Assembly: GCA_039583875.1 (NCBI GenBank)
Contig: CM077161.1
Coordinates: 65,539,885-65,603,884, forward strand
DNA from: Platanthera guangdongensis
Lineage: Eukaryota; Streptophyta; Magnoliopsida; Asparagales; Orchidaceae
Direction of reading: 5' to 3'
DNA length: 64,000 nucleotides
Shown here: piece by piece, positions 10,872-20,988 of the stretch
Layout: every line of letters starts with the position of its first letter
How positions within the stretch are numbered: the first letter of the stretch is position 1
Program-made: the position numbers and the translations under genes
Notes under the pieces: model-generated
The model's input: the letters and a program-made list of their open reading frames with translations, nothing else
Databases searched by the model: none
Told to the model about the DNA's origin: nothing

Positions 10872-11218
10872 AGGGCATCAAAGAGGTGGAGTACGTTTCC
10901 ACCGAGATTTTAGAGTGGAGCACCCGATTCCGCAGCCACCCACGTTGCCTCCACCACCACAGCCTCAATAATTTCAGCAACCTGAGGGGCGTCGTAGGCT
11001 GGTGTGCTTTGAATGCAACCAGCCGGGCCACATTCGACGTTTCTGCCCGCGGTTGTTTGGGAATGTCCCTACTGCTCCCCCTCCGGCAGCTCCGCGGGGT
11101 CGTGGTTATATGCGTGGTCGAGGACGAGGAGTGCGAAGAGGAAACCCCGGTCCTACCCGGGATCAAATATACGCTCTGGACATGGCGCAAGAACAGAATC
11201 CCCAGGATGTGATTGCAG
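10872..11218 (+). pseudogene. gag: Element A gag, C-terminal part with zinc knuckle
   Basis: This continues gag after insert I. The frame is proline/glutamine-rich (PPPPQPQ) with stops, then holds an intact CX2CX4HX4C knuckle, CFECNQPGHIRRFC, starting near 11005. Such knuckles bind RNA during packaging. A Gly/Arg-rich linker (RGRGYMRGRGRGVRRGN) and YALDMAQEQNPQDVIA lead to a splice-donor-like G|GTATGT at 11218/11219. Sequence before 11002 is out of frame with the knuckle or interrupted. Confidence 0.8.
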
Positions 11219-11314
11219 GTATGTTGCAATTAGCTTTCACATTTTCTTTGATTAACTTAACTTGCTTAAAACATACTAGACACCTACTGTTGAGTTTTGG
11301 TTATTGGAACTTAG
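11219..11314 (+). other. Candidate intron between gag knuckle and protease in element A
   Basis: A 96-bp AT-rich segment begins GTATGT and ends TTAG, with TACTAG at 11274 as a possible branch site. Removing it gives a phase-1 junction at a Gly codon and joins ...QDVIA to TVVFGGKTAY, the normal lead-in to protease. Because 96 is a multiple of 3 and no stop occurs inside, the unspliced frame is also open and would add 32 hydrophobic residues. The equivalent segment in element F is at 52289-52365, at the same place and phase. No transcript evidence is available here. Confidence 0.6.
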
Positions 11315-11622
11315 GCACCGTGGTATTCGGCGGGAAGACGGCCTATACGTTGTTCGATACCGGTGCTTCACACACTTTTGTGTCTGAGGACTTCATTAAA
11401 GACATGGAAGGTGTACAATACTTTGCTGGGATAGCTCGACGAGTACGCCTCCCGGACGGCTCTGAGATGACCGCAACCGCTAAGTGCGAGCTAGAGATAT
11501 TCATTGGGGGAAAGGCCTTTGATACGCCTGACACGGTCTTGAGAATGTCGGAGTTTGACATCATTTTGGTCATGGCGGGGTTGGACTGGCACTTTGCAAG
11601 GATTGACTGTGCAGAGAAATGA
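11315..11622 (+). pseudogene. Element A protease
   Basis: Retropepsin-like aspartic protease that would cleave the polyprotein. The active-site box LFDTGASHTFVS is intact near 11350. LPDGSEM and CELEIFIGGKAF follow, then the FDIILVMAGLDW box that replaces the usual FDVILGMDWL. In that box the GMD is altered to VMAGLDW. The frame ends at TGA 11620 and continues in frame into the linker before reverse transcriptase. Confidence 0.8.
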
Positions 11623-11628
11623 ATCTAC

Positions 11629-12663
11629 TTGAGGCATGGAGACTCCGATGTCATCTTCCAAGGTTTCAGCTTCGCACCACGTATGTTGTTATCTTCAGTT
11701 CAGGCTATAAAAGCCCATATGAAGGGGGATGAAGACTTCATGGTCTGTTTCGAGTTGAAGGAGATGGAGTTGGATATGAAAGATGTACGGGTAGTGCGGG
11801 ACTTCACCGAGGTATTTCCTGAGAAACTGCCAGGATTATCCCCGCATAGAGAAGTTGATTTTCAAATTAATTTAGTACCGGGTGCCAAGCCTGTATCCAA
11901 GGACCCTTACCGAATGGCCCCGAAGGAACTCGCGGAGTTTACAGTTCAACTGCAAGAACTGGTGGAGTTAGGGTTCGTTCGCCCCAGCTCGTCACCTTAG
12001 GGAGCCCCTGTATTATTCATCAAAAAGAAGGACTGAACCTTGCGGCTATGCACAAACTATCGGGAACTCAATCGTCTGACGGTGCGGAACACCTATCCGC
12101 TACCCCGTATAGATAGGTTGTTCGATCAACTGGTGGGAGCGCATTGGTTTTCTAAGTTGGATTTGCGCTCGGGATATTATCAGTTGAGGATACAAGAGGA
12201 GGACATCCAGAAAATGGCCTTTAGTTCAAGATATGGACTGTACGAGCTCACTATAATGTCGTTTGGGCTCACAAATGCCCCTTCGACATTCATGAGCCTG
12301 ATGAACAAGGTGTTTGGACCTTATTTGTACATCTTCGTCATTGTTTTCATCGACGACATCCTGGTCTACTCAAAGACGGAAATGGAGCATATTGAGCACC
12401 TGACCTTTGTATTGAAGAAATTAAAAGAGAACGCCTTATTCGCCAAGTTTAGCAAGTGCAAAGTCTGGATTAAAGTGGTTGCTTTCTTAGGGCATGTGAT
12501 CAGTGGAGCAGGACTAGCGGTGGATCTGGCCAAGGTGCATGTCGTGAAGGAGTGGTCGCCCATGAAGTCGGCTGCCGATGTGAGGAGCTTCCTTGGACTT
12601 GTCGGGTATTACCGCAAGTTCGTAAAAGTGTTCTCAAAGATTGCCCTCCCTCTTACTTCCTGA
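11629..12663 (+). pseudogene. Element A reverse transcriptase
   Basis: RNA-dependent DNA polymerase domain. In order: FTEVFPEKLPGLSPHREVDF, GAKPVSKDPYRMAPKEL, LGFVRPSSSP (then TAG at 11998, where Trp is normal), APVLFIKKKD (TGA at 12036) and [13 protein letters not shown]. Next come [37 protein letters not shown] and the catalytic [17 protein letters not shown] and [15 protein letters not shown] end the domain. Both catalytic Asp residues of the FIDD box are present. Two in-frame stops and a small deletion/frameshift at 12660 break it. Confidence 0.88.
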
Positions 12664-12664
12664 T

Positions 12665-13252
12665 AAAGAAAGGTGTGCCATTTGAGTGGACACCCCAGTA
12701 TGAAGCGGCGTTCCAAGAGTTGAAGGATAGACTTACCTCCACCCCAATCCTAGCACTTCCGTCTGGGAAGGAAGGATTTCAAGTCTACATCGATGCATCA
12801 TATCAAGTGATTGGAGCTATGTTGATGCAGCACAGACACGTGATTGCCTATACTTCAAGACAGTTGAAGAAGCATGAAATCAATTACCAGGTTCATGATT
12901 TGGAATTGGGAGCAGTGGTGTTTGCCTTGAGGGTTTGGAGGCACTATCTATACGACGTCCACTGCGAGATCTTTTCAGACCATAAAAACTTAAAGTATGT
13001 TCACAAACAGAAGGAATTGAACCTGAGACAACGACAAAGGTTAGAGTTTCTGTGTCATTATGAGTTCACTTTGAATTATCATCCCGGAAAGGCAAACTCG
13101 ATGGCCGATGCATTTAGCAGAAAGGTATAGGACTCGAGCCCAGAGTCTCGGTTGATGAGTATGGAGTTGGCTCGGATGATTGAAGAGATGGATATTACTT
13201 TGGTATATAAGGCTCCTTCAGCAGAGTATACAGAGTACTTGGCAACCGTGAG
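12665..13252 (+). pseudogene. Element A RNase H and linker to integrase
   Basis: It resumes in a shifted frame after 12660 with [16 protein letters not shown]. RNase H motifs are visible: [14 protein letters not shown] (first Asp), [25 protein letters not shown] (Glu), FSDHKNLKY (second Asp) and [15 protein letters not shown] at 13128 follows, then DSSPESRLMSMELARMIEEM leads toward integrase. Copia element N interrupts the frame at 13252 and the coding sense resumes at 18618. Confidence 0.85.
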
Positions 13253-13624
13253 TGTTAGAAAGTAGCGAAAAAGAGAGAACAAGCGGCTAAACTTTTGAAT
13301 AATTGAAATTCTATTATCCAAAAAAGATATCATTTACAAAGGTATGACCTCCCTTATATAGAATGGAGGAGATAAGAAAGAGAGTATACAAACAATGTGG
13401 GACTAAACATTTACAGTACTGAGCGGCTAGAATAAAGGTGACCGCACAAGCCGCGCGGTTAGACAGATGGGTTAACCGCTCGGCAACTCCAGCAGGATAG
13501 AACAGTCTGCAATGGTAGACCGCCAGACCGCTCGATCAACAAACCGCTGGATCAGACCGCTAAGCCGCCCGGTCAACAAACCGCTGGATCAGACCGCTAA
13601 GCCGCCCGGTCTAATACTTCAACA
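13253..13624 (-). repeat. 3' LTR of copia element N
   Basis: TGTTAGAAAG...CTTCAACA on plus. It contains a ~37-bp tandem unit (CCGGTCAACAAACCGCTGGA, with GATCAGACCGCTAAGCCGC) repeated at 13533-13617. The minus-strand polypurine tract CTTGAGGGGGAG (13625-13636) abuts it. Confidence 0.95.
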
Positions 13625-13636
13625 CTCCCCCTCAAG
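13625..13636 (-). other. Polypurine tract of element N
   Basis: Minus-strand CTTGAGGGGGAG lies directly next to the 3' LTR start TGTTGAAG. Confidence 0.85.
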
Positions 13637-15103
13637 ATGTAGCATAGATATCAATCATGCCCAGCTTGTCACAAATGCGGAAGAAGGAAGTAGAAACCGG
13701 CTTGGTGAAGATATCTGCCAATTCCTTGTCAGAGGTGACAAAAGGAGTACAAATCTGTTTCTTCAAAATCTCTTCCCGAATGAAGTCACAGTCAACCTCT
13801 ATATGCTTTGTTCTCTCATGGAAGACCGGATTTCTGGATATGTGTATAGCGGCCTTGTTGTCACAGAACATAGGGAGATGACAGTCATATACCTCGCCCA
13901 GGTCAAGCATGAGAGCCCGCAACCACTTTAACTCACACGTGGTTGACGCCATACTCCGGTATTCGGCTTCGGCACTGGATCTGGAGACAACAGACTGTTT
14001 CTTGCTCTTCCAACTCACGAGATTACCTCCAACAAAGGTACAAAAACCTGATATGGATTTACGATCGCCTTTGTCATCCGCGTAACTTGAATCTGAGTAG
14101 GCCTCAACCCTCAGATGACCATTCTTCTGAAAGAGTAACCCTCTGCCTGGTGCTGCTTTGATATACTCTAAAATCTTCAGGGCGGACTGAAGATGGCACT
14201 CCCTGGGAGCTTGCATAAACTGACTGACCTTGCCTACAGCATAGGCGATGTCGGGTCTAGTCACCGTGAGATAGATGAGTTTGCCTACCAAACGTCTGTA
14301 CCTTGTGACATCAGATAGAAGAGGCGAGTCATCCGTCCACGTTTTGTCTTCTCCAACAGCCATGGGAAAATGAGCTGGTTTGGCACCTGTCAATCCTGCT
14401 TCCCGTAGAAGATCAAGGGCATACTTCCGTTGAGAGAGAACCAAGGAGTCAAGTTTCCGAGAGATTTCTATCCCCAAAAAGTATTTCGGGGAGCCCATAT
14501 CCTTCGTGACCAAGTGTTGACGGAGGTGCTTCTTCGTCAAGTCCACCCCATCTCGGTCATCGCCAGTAAGGAGAATATCATCCACATATACGGCCAAAAC
14601 CACCAGTCCCGAGGCCATTTTGCGAATGAATAAGGAGTGATCGGCCGAACTCCTTTGAAAGCCGATGGTAGCCACAATACCACTGAATTTGTCGAACAAT
14701 GCCCGAGGGCTCTGCTTTAGGCCATAAATGGCCTTCTTCAAATGACATACACGTGTCTCCCCCTGAGCAACATACCCAGGAGGTTGCTCCATATAGACGT
14801 CCTCCCGAAGATCGCCATAAAGCAAGGCATTCTTCACATCAAGCTAGGAAATAGCCCAAGCCCGGTTAACAGCCACAGAAAAGAGAACCCGGATGGTGCT
14901 GAGGCAGCAACCGGAGAGAAGGTATCAAAGTAATCAACGTCGTAAGTCTGAGTGAAGCTCTTGGCCACCAGCCGGGCTTTGTAGCGATCCACAGTGCCGT
15001 CGGGGCGAAACTTCACAATGAAGACCCAGCGACAGCCAACCACATCAGTGCCCACGGGAGGAGGAACCAGGGTACAGGTACCCCGTTCAGTAAGAGTAGC
15101 CAT
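13632..15103 (-). pseudogene. Element N reverse transcriptase and RNase H
   Basis: Copia-type polymerase. From 15103: [46 protein letters not shown] and [11 protein letters not shown] frameshift near 14912 and a TAG near 14846 precede [23 protein letters not shown]. Then LKKAIYGLKQSPRALFDKF, the catalytic AVYVDDILLTG, DMGSPKYFLGIEI, RRLVGKLIYLTVTRPDIAYAV, and RNase H motifs (EAYSDSSYADD, SWKSKKQSVVSRSSAEAEYR, KAAIHISRNPVFHERTKHIE). The 401-codon 3' part (14837-13632) is intact. The lesions lie upstream. Confidence 0.92.
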
Positions 15104-16750
15104 CTACTCATCCATGGCAGACTTCTAATGAGGGAGAGCAAGAGCCTCCTGGTAGGTACGAGGAGTAGAAGTAGCAGAGATAGCCAAGGCAAAACACCTG
15201 CGAGAAGGAGAAAGCTGATCATAGGAAACAACAGCTGTGAGTGGGTGTTGAGTACACGCCCGCACCCCTTTGCGAAGGGCAATGGGAACATCCAGGTCAA
15301 CAGGAGCGTCAACGACGGGAGCGTCAGCGACCGGAGCGTCCGTGGAGGAGAAGGCTAGCCCGGGAATAGAGAGAGATGGCAGCGGAGAGGAGGGTGGAGG
15401 GGTGGGTGGAGAGACGGACTGGGAAGGAGTCGGTGGAGGAGGAGATGAAGGTGGGAAAACGTCGAGAGGTGTGGAAGGAACGGAGATATCAGAAGGAAGA
15501 GAAGAGGGAGGAGAGAAATATGAAGCATTTTCGAAAAAAGTCACATCCGCGGAGACAAACTGCTTGCGGAGAAGGTGGTCAAAGCAGCAATAGCCTTTTT
15601 GAGTGGTAGAGTACCCCAAAAAGACACACTTGGTGGAACGGGGGGAAAGCTTGTCGCGGGTAGCGGAGGGAGCGTGAACAAAGGCCGTACAGCCAAAGAC
15701 ACGGAGAGGAAGAGGAAAAGGTTCCTGGTGGGGGTAGAGAAGGGAGAAGGGAGTCTGGCCCTGGAGAACCGTGGAGGGAAGGCGATTAATGAGATAGCAG
15801 GCGAGGAGCACAGCGTAGCCCCAGTAGGAGTGAGGGACGTGCATCTGCGTCATGATAGTACGAGCAACATCAAGCAGGTGACGGTTTTTACGCTCCGCCA
15901 CCCCATTCTGCTGGGAGGTGTAAACACAAGTCGTTTGATGAAGGAGGTCATGTTGGTGAAAGAACGCGGAGAACTCATGAGTCAGATATTCCTTGGCATT
16001 ATCAGAACGTAAGACTTTAATAGAAATAGCAAATTGAGTCTTAATCATAAACTAAAATGATTGCCAAACAAAACATAGTTCAGAGCAATCTTTTAACAGA
16101 TACACCCAGGTACATCGAGAAAAATCATCGATAAAAGTGACAAAATAGGAACTGCCCCGACCAACTGTGAGGGTAGGAGCAGGACCCCATACATCAGAAT
16201 GAATAAGATCAAATATGCGAGAGGAGCCACGGCCTTGCTTCGGTGGGAAGGAGGAGCGATGATGTTTGCCAAGCTGACACGCATCACAGTTGAGCGGAGA
16301 ACTGGTTGGAGGTAAGTGGGGCAGAAGCTGGCGAAGAAGCCGAGGAGGAGGATGTCCAAGACGAAGATGCCACTGAAGGAGATCGGTGGAGGAGGAGTAG
16401 GCAGAGAGAGCGGAAACATCGTCGAGGAAGTAGAGGCCGCCGCTCTCAGTCCCAGTAGCAATCGTCCGCTGGGTCCTCGGGTCCTGAAAAGAACAAGTAG
16501 TGGGAGTGAATAAGACGGAGCACTGAAGTTGCCGGCATAAAGTAGGAACTGATAACAAATTGCACGGGAACTTCGGGACATAGAGGGTATCCTCCAAGCA
16601 AAGCGTCGGGGTGAGTTGAACCGTGCCCGTCCCATGAACCGGGGACGGGGAACCATCCGCCACACGAACCGGGGGTAAGCGGTCATGGGTCTCAAGATGG
16701 GAGAAGTAATGAGGGTTGCCCGTCATATGATTTGTGGCACCGGAGTCAAT
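15104..16750 (-). pseudogene. Element N protease-integrase region
   Basis: The protease active site WLIDSGATNHMTG lies near 16740. The integrase begins with an HHCC finger (LHLRLGHPPPRLL ... CDACQLGKHH), then the catalytic Asp in HSDVWGP, FIDDFSRCTWVYLLK, the second Asp in LRSDNAKEYL, and the Glu in NGVAERKNRHLLD. All three DDE residues are present. An in-frame TAG at 16052-16054 splits the domain between the finger/first Asp and the rest. Two more TAG codons (15125-15127 and 15104-15106) separate it from reverse transcriptase. The serine/proline-rich linker around 15300-15500 is typical. Confidence 0.9.
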
Positions 16751-17676
16751 CAGCCATTTACCTTGGGTAACGACGTGGGCACTACCTGACGTCGTGGCCA
16801 CAGAGGCAGATGGACGAGAAGAGGCGGAGGCCGAAGAAGGAGCATCACCGGAAGGGCGAAGATGAGGATGTTTCTGCCAGAAGCGGTCAACAGTATGACC
16901 AGTACGACCACAGTGAGAGCAGAGGAACCGGGATGAACCCCGTCCGCCAGAGGAGCCGTGGCTACTAGGGCCCCCCCTCTGAGCTTGGTGAGCAAAGGAG
17001 TCATGGGAAGGGTGGGAGGCCAACAGAGGCCGCTGGAGTAGCGAAGTAACAGCGGCTATGCGAGCCGCAGTGGCATCCAAAGTAGGAGATTCCGCCTCAC
17101 CCAAGATCTGCTGGCGGATCATATCATAAGAGTCGGGAAGACGAAGAAGATAACAAACAACCAGGAGTTCCTGGAAGTGTTTGTGCTGGTCGGCCAAGTC
17201 CGCGGAGAAGGGGCGATTCTGGAGGATTTCAGCACCAAGAGCCTGAACCTGCTGATAAGCCACAGCCGGGGACATGGAAGGGCGGGCGAAGAGGTCCGCA
17301 TAGAGAGTATAAATGCGGGACGTCTGCCCCCCCCCTTAGAATAGAGAGCAGCGAGGTGAAGCCAGGCGGCCTTGACCGTCTCATCATGGCGAATGATGGG
17401 AAGGCACTCATCAGAAAGGCTGTTGGCCAGCCAGGTGCGGACAAGAGCATCACTCGCATCCCAGTCATCAAAATCAGGAGAGGTGCGAGGAGGAGGGTCA
17501 TCGGTGAGGTGATGACGCTTGCGTTGAGAACGAAGGAGAAAGGTGAAAGAAACGCTCCAATCGGGATAGTTGGAGCCAACAAGCTTGGAAAGGGTGCCAA
17601 GGTTGCCCGAAGGAGGAGGAGGAGAAGGAGCTGCAGGAGTAGTGGTGAGACCGGAGGTAGTCATAGAACCCGGCAA
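16751..17676 (-). pseudogene. gag: Element N gag
   Basis: From the ATG at 17676 (or the Met at 17664): LGTLSKLVGSNYPDWSVSFT, LTDDPPP, DDWDASDALVRTWLANSLSD and KAAWLHLAALYSKGG. The frame breaks in a G run (C run on plus, about 17329-17337) and continues as SPAVAYQQVQALGAEIL, QELLVVCYLLRLPDSYDMIR. The knuckle CSHCGRTGHTVDRF (about 16920-16880) has Phe in place of the last Cys. The homopolymer shift could be real or a sequencing error. Confidence 0.85.
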
Positions 17677-18225
17677 GGAGACCGTAGCGGTTAGAAAACA
17701 GAAGAAGCCGCCCGAACAGTAGCGGCGAGAAAGAGGTCAAAGGCACAGCGGGGAAGAGGTCGCGCGGACTGAAAAGGCCGAGCAAACAGAAGAGAGGAGA
17801 AGAGCAGGTGACCGCGACCAAGATGCGGGTGAGAAAGGAACAACCCGCACGGTCAGGCAGATCACAGCAGCAAACCGCGAGTATAGGGACAAGCGGATAT
17901 GGGAAAAGCAGAAGCGGACAGGGAGAAGAAGTCCACAGCGGGTAGAGACAAGTCACGCGGACAGAGACAGGCCGCAAAGACTAGGAAGGCGGAGAGGCAA
18001 GAAAGAGCAAGGAGCGCGGCGACAAGGAAACAGGTCGCTGCGATGAATAGCAGTAGGAGAAGAGAACTAAGAAGAAGCAAGCCGCGCGAATAGGGCAGCG
18101 GACAGAAACAAGCCGCTCGAACAGGGTAGCGGACAGAAGAGAAGGCAAGCCGCGAGACAGGTCGCAGAAAGCGGAAAACAAGTCGCGAACAACAGAGAGC
18201 GCACAGAATCAGGAGGAAATGACCG
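17677..18225 (-). other. Element N 5' leader
   Basis: About 550 bp between primer site and gag ATG. It is purine-rich on plus and built of degenerate repeats around GCCGCGCGAACAGGGYAGCG (18085-18140). Open frames here on either strand have no recognisable domain, and I treat them as non-coding. Confidence 0.6.
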
Positions 18226-18240
18226 TGGGCTCTGATACCA
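18226..18240 (-). other. Primer binding site of element N (initiator tRNA-Met type)
   Basis: Minus-strand TGGTATCAGAGCCCA starts immediately after the LTR with no spacer. It is a perfect match to the usual Met-tRNA site. Confidence 0.9.
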
Positions 18241-18612
18241 TGTTAGAAAGTAGCGAAAAAGAGAGAACAAGCGGCTAAACTTTTGAATAATTGAAATTTT
18301 ATTATCCAAAAAAGATATCATTTACAAAGGTATGGCCTCCCTTATATAGAATGGAGGAGATAAGAAAGAGAGTATACAAACAATGTGGGTCTAAACATTT
18401 ACAGTACTGAGCGGCTAGAATAAAGGTGACCGCACAGGCCGCGCGTTTAGACAGATGGGTTAACCGCTCGGCAACTCCAGCAGGATAGAACAGTCTGCAA
18501 TGGTAGACCGCCAGACCGCTCGGTCAACAAACCGCTGGATCAGACCGCTAAGCCGCCCGGTCAACAAACTGCTGGATCAGACCGCTAAGCCGCCCGGTCT
18601 AATACTTCAACA
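18241..18612 (-). repeat. 5' LTR of copia element N
   Basis: Seven substitutions separate it from 13253-13624, with no indels seen. A TATA-type TATATAAG (minus) at 18342-18349 is the likely promoter. Confidence 0.95.
18342..18349 (-). promoter_or_regulatory. TATA box of element N 5' LTR
   Basis: CTATATAA/GGG on minus within the 5' LTR, conserved in the 3' LTR at 13354. Confidence 0.55.
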
Positions 18613-20070
18613 ATGAGCATAGTTTGTGATATCCGGGACCGAATCCGGGCGGAGCAAGGAAGGGTTGCGGCTCTGGCCCCGACAATCAAGTCAATCGAGG
18701 AGGGGACTACTGATGAGTATACACTAAATGATGACCTCGTTTATTTCCGCGGCCGGCTCTACATACCCAAGGGAGGTAAAATCCGGGAGGATATCTTGAG
18801 AGAGGTACATTGCTCTCAGTATTCAGTGCACCCGGGTATTTCCAAGATGTACGCCGGCCTACGGAAGACCATGTGTTGGCCGGGAATGAAGAAAGATGTC
18901 CGATATTTTGTTACACATTGCGAAGCTTGTCAAAGGGCGAAGGAGGAATGCAAGAGTCCCGGTGGTTTATTACAATCGTTGTCCATCCCCGAGTGGAAGT
19001 TTGAGGATATCTCCATGAACTTTGTCCATGGGTTACCTCGCTCATGCTCAGGGAATGATTCGGTGTGGGTGATTGTTGATCGACTGTCGAAAGTAGCCCA
19101 ATTTATCCCCATGAAGAAAAAGGCTCATGTGGATGTCTTGGTACGCCTCTTTGTTAAGAAGTTCGTACGGTATCATGGCATGCCTAAGACAATCGTATCT
19201 GACTAGGATGGTTGTTTCACCTCAAGGGAGTTGAAGGCAGTGCAGGCATATTTGTGTTCGCGCCTTACCTTTAGCACCGTGTTTCATCCTCAGACGGATG
19301 GACAGTCTGAGAGGACCATCAGAACACTGGAGGATCTACTGATATTACGTGTTTTGGATAGAGGAGAGCCATGGGAAAGGCTCTTATCACTAGTATAGTT
19401 CTCCTACAACAACAACCACCAGGCGAGTATCGGCATGGCGCCCCATGAAGCCCTTTACGGAAGAAGGTACAGAACCCCCTTATCTTGGGTGCAAGATGAA
19501 GACCCAAAGGCTCTAGGAATTGAGTATATTGATGATACAGATGCTGTGGTTAGACTGATACGGGATCACATGTTGGAGGCTCAAAGTCGGCAGGAAAAGT
19601 ATTACAATGCAATTCACTGGATGGTGGAATTTCTAGTGGGTGATAAATCGTTTCTGAAGATTCGGCCGATGCATGGAGTATCACGGGTGCGTGGTGTAAA
19701 AAAGCTCAGCACAAGGTACATTGGGCCATACACTGTATTGGAAAGTATTGGCTTGTTGGCCTATCGGTTGGAGTTACCGCCAGAGCTAGAGAATCTCCAC
19801 GACATGTTCCATGTGTCGTCGCTTCGAAAGGCGTTGTTGCGACCGGATCAATATATCCCTTATACTGATGGTGTAGTGGCGACGGATAGGTCTGTGCGAC
19901 TGGAGCTGGTGCAGATCATAGACAATGAGACAAGAATATTGTGCCGCAAGAGTGTTCCTTTGGTAAAGGTGTTATGGTCTAATCATGGGAAGGAGGAGTA
20001 TACATGGGAGCCGGTGGACTTGATGCAAAAACGCTACCCAGAGTTATTTGCTCAAGGTAATTTTGTTTAA
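18613..20070 (+). pseudogene. Element A integrase with chromodomain-like tail
   Basis: It would insert element DNA into the genome. HHCC finger: HCSQYSVH ... CEACQRAK. Core: the first catalytic position reads ISMNFVHGLP, so the normal Asp is Asn. The second Asp is in TIVSD, followed by TAG at 19204. The Glu is in QTDGQSERTIRTLEDLL. A second TAG is at 19396, before FSYNN. C-terminal parts: APHEALYGRRYRTPLSW, GVKKLSTRYIGPYTVLE, AYRLELPPELENLHDMFHVS, and PLVKVLWSNHGKEEYTWEP with RYPELF, the Tekay chromodomain-like end. The frame closes at TAA 20068. Confidence 0.88.
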
Positions 20071-20282
20071 AAGCATATTTTATGTTATGTTATGCTTTTA
20101 CCCCCACAACCCTAGCCTGATTTCGGGGACGAAATCTTTTATTTTGTTTATAGGATTTATAACGTCCCAATTCGCACTAGTCCCCTCGTACGCGTTTTTG
20201 GGTGAGGAGAGCTGACTTGGGTTCAGGAGTGTGCTGGTAACTGGGCTGCACTTGTAAATAGGAGGAGAAATCAGTCGAGCAT

Positions 20283-20970
20283 TGGACACGGGTAGAGACA
20301 CGAGCGTGTCCGTACCCGTGTGGGAGAGACCAGCTCTGGAGTCGACGACTCGAGTATGTCCAGAAAAGGACACGGGTAGTGACACGGACGTGTCACTACC
20401 CATGTGAAATGACACGGGTAGCGACACAGATGTGTCCCAACCCGTGTGTGTGTCCAGTTGACCTCGACGAAGAGTGTCGAGATCGAGGAAATGTATGACA
20501 CGGCTAGAGACACGGGTGTGTCCCTACCCGTGTGTGTGTGTGTCGAGTTGACCTCGACGAAGCGTGTCGAGATCGACAAAGTGTGTTGAGATTGATGAAG
20601 TGTGTCGAGATCGACAAAATGTATGACACATGTAGAGACACAGCCGTGTCCCTACTCGTGTGTGTGTATGTGTCGAGTTGAACTCGACAAAGTGTATCGA
20701 GATCGACGAAGTGTGTCGAGATAGACGAAATGTATGACATGGGTAGAGACACGGGCGTGTCCCTACCCGTGTGTTTGTGTGTTGAGTCGAGTTTGTCGAG
20801 ATGTATCCAGAGAAGGATACGGTCAGGGAACACGGCCGTGTCATGTGGACACAGGTCTGGACACGGGCGTGTCCCTACCCGTGTCGAGTGTTGAACCGAC
20901 ACTAAAATCGTCGTTGACGCTTCGCCCGAAGCAGTACATGGGTAAGGACACGGGCGTGTCCCTACCCGTA
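20283..20970 (+). repeat. Palindrome array in A 3' LTR U3
   Basis: About ten copies of GACACGGGCGTGTCCCTACC and variants, at 60-100 bp spacing, alternate with TCGAGATCGACGAAGTGTG units. Equivalent arrays occur at 1290-1975 (+) and 450-1140 (-). Open frames across them on both strands are artefacts of the repeats. Confidence 0.85.
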
Positions 20971-20980
20971 TCACTTTTCA

Positions 20981-20988
20981 TATATAAG
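20981..20988 (+). promoter_or_regulatory. TATA box of the A 3' LTR
   Basis: TATATAAG 8 bp after the last CCCGTATCAC word, matching 1982 and the minus-strand copy at 442. Confidence 0.6.

Larger units (their letters stand above)
13253..18612 (-). mobile_element. Element N: Ty1/copia retrotransposon, full length but disabled
   Basis: A 5,360-bp insertion with two 372-bp LTRs that differ at seven positions by my count (about 98.1% identical). It is flanked by GTGAG (13248-13252) and ATGAG (18613-18617), a 5-bp target duplication with one change. Reading minus: primer site, gag, protease, integrase, reverse transcriptase, RNase H, polypurine tract. Integrase before reverse transcriptase is the copia order. 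It inserted in sense-broken A pol, so it is younger than A. The lineage within copia is not certain. Short LTRs and gag form would suit an Ale/Retrofit-like group. Confidence 0.93.

Noticed and set aside
15128..16012. Plus-strand frames rich in Gly, Glu and Arg
   Set aside because: They are antisense shadows of the Ser/Pro-rich integrase-reverse transcriptase linker of element N.
17356..18321. Open frames on both strands (KSTAGRDKSRGQRQAAKTRK and Leu-rich minus frames)
   Set aside because: They are low-complexity translations of the N leader and LTR. They lack domain features and lie between primer site and gag.
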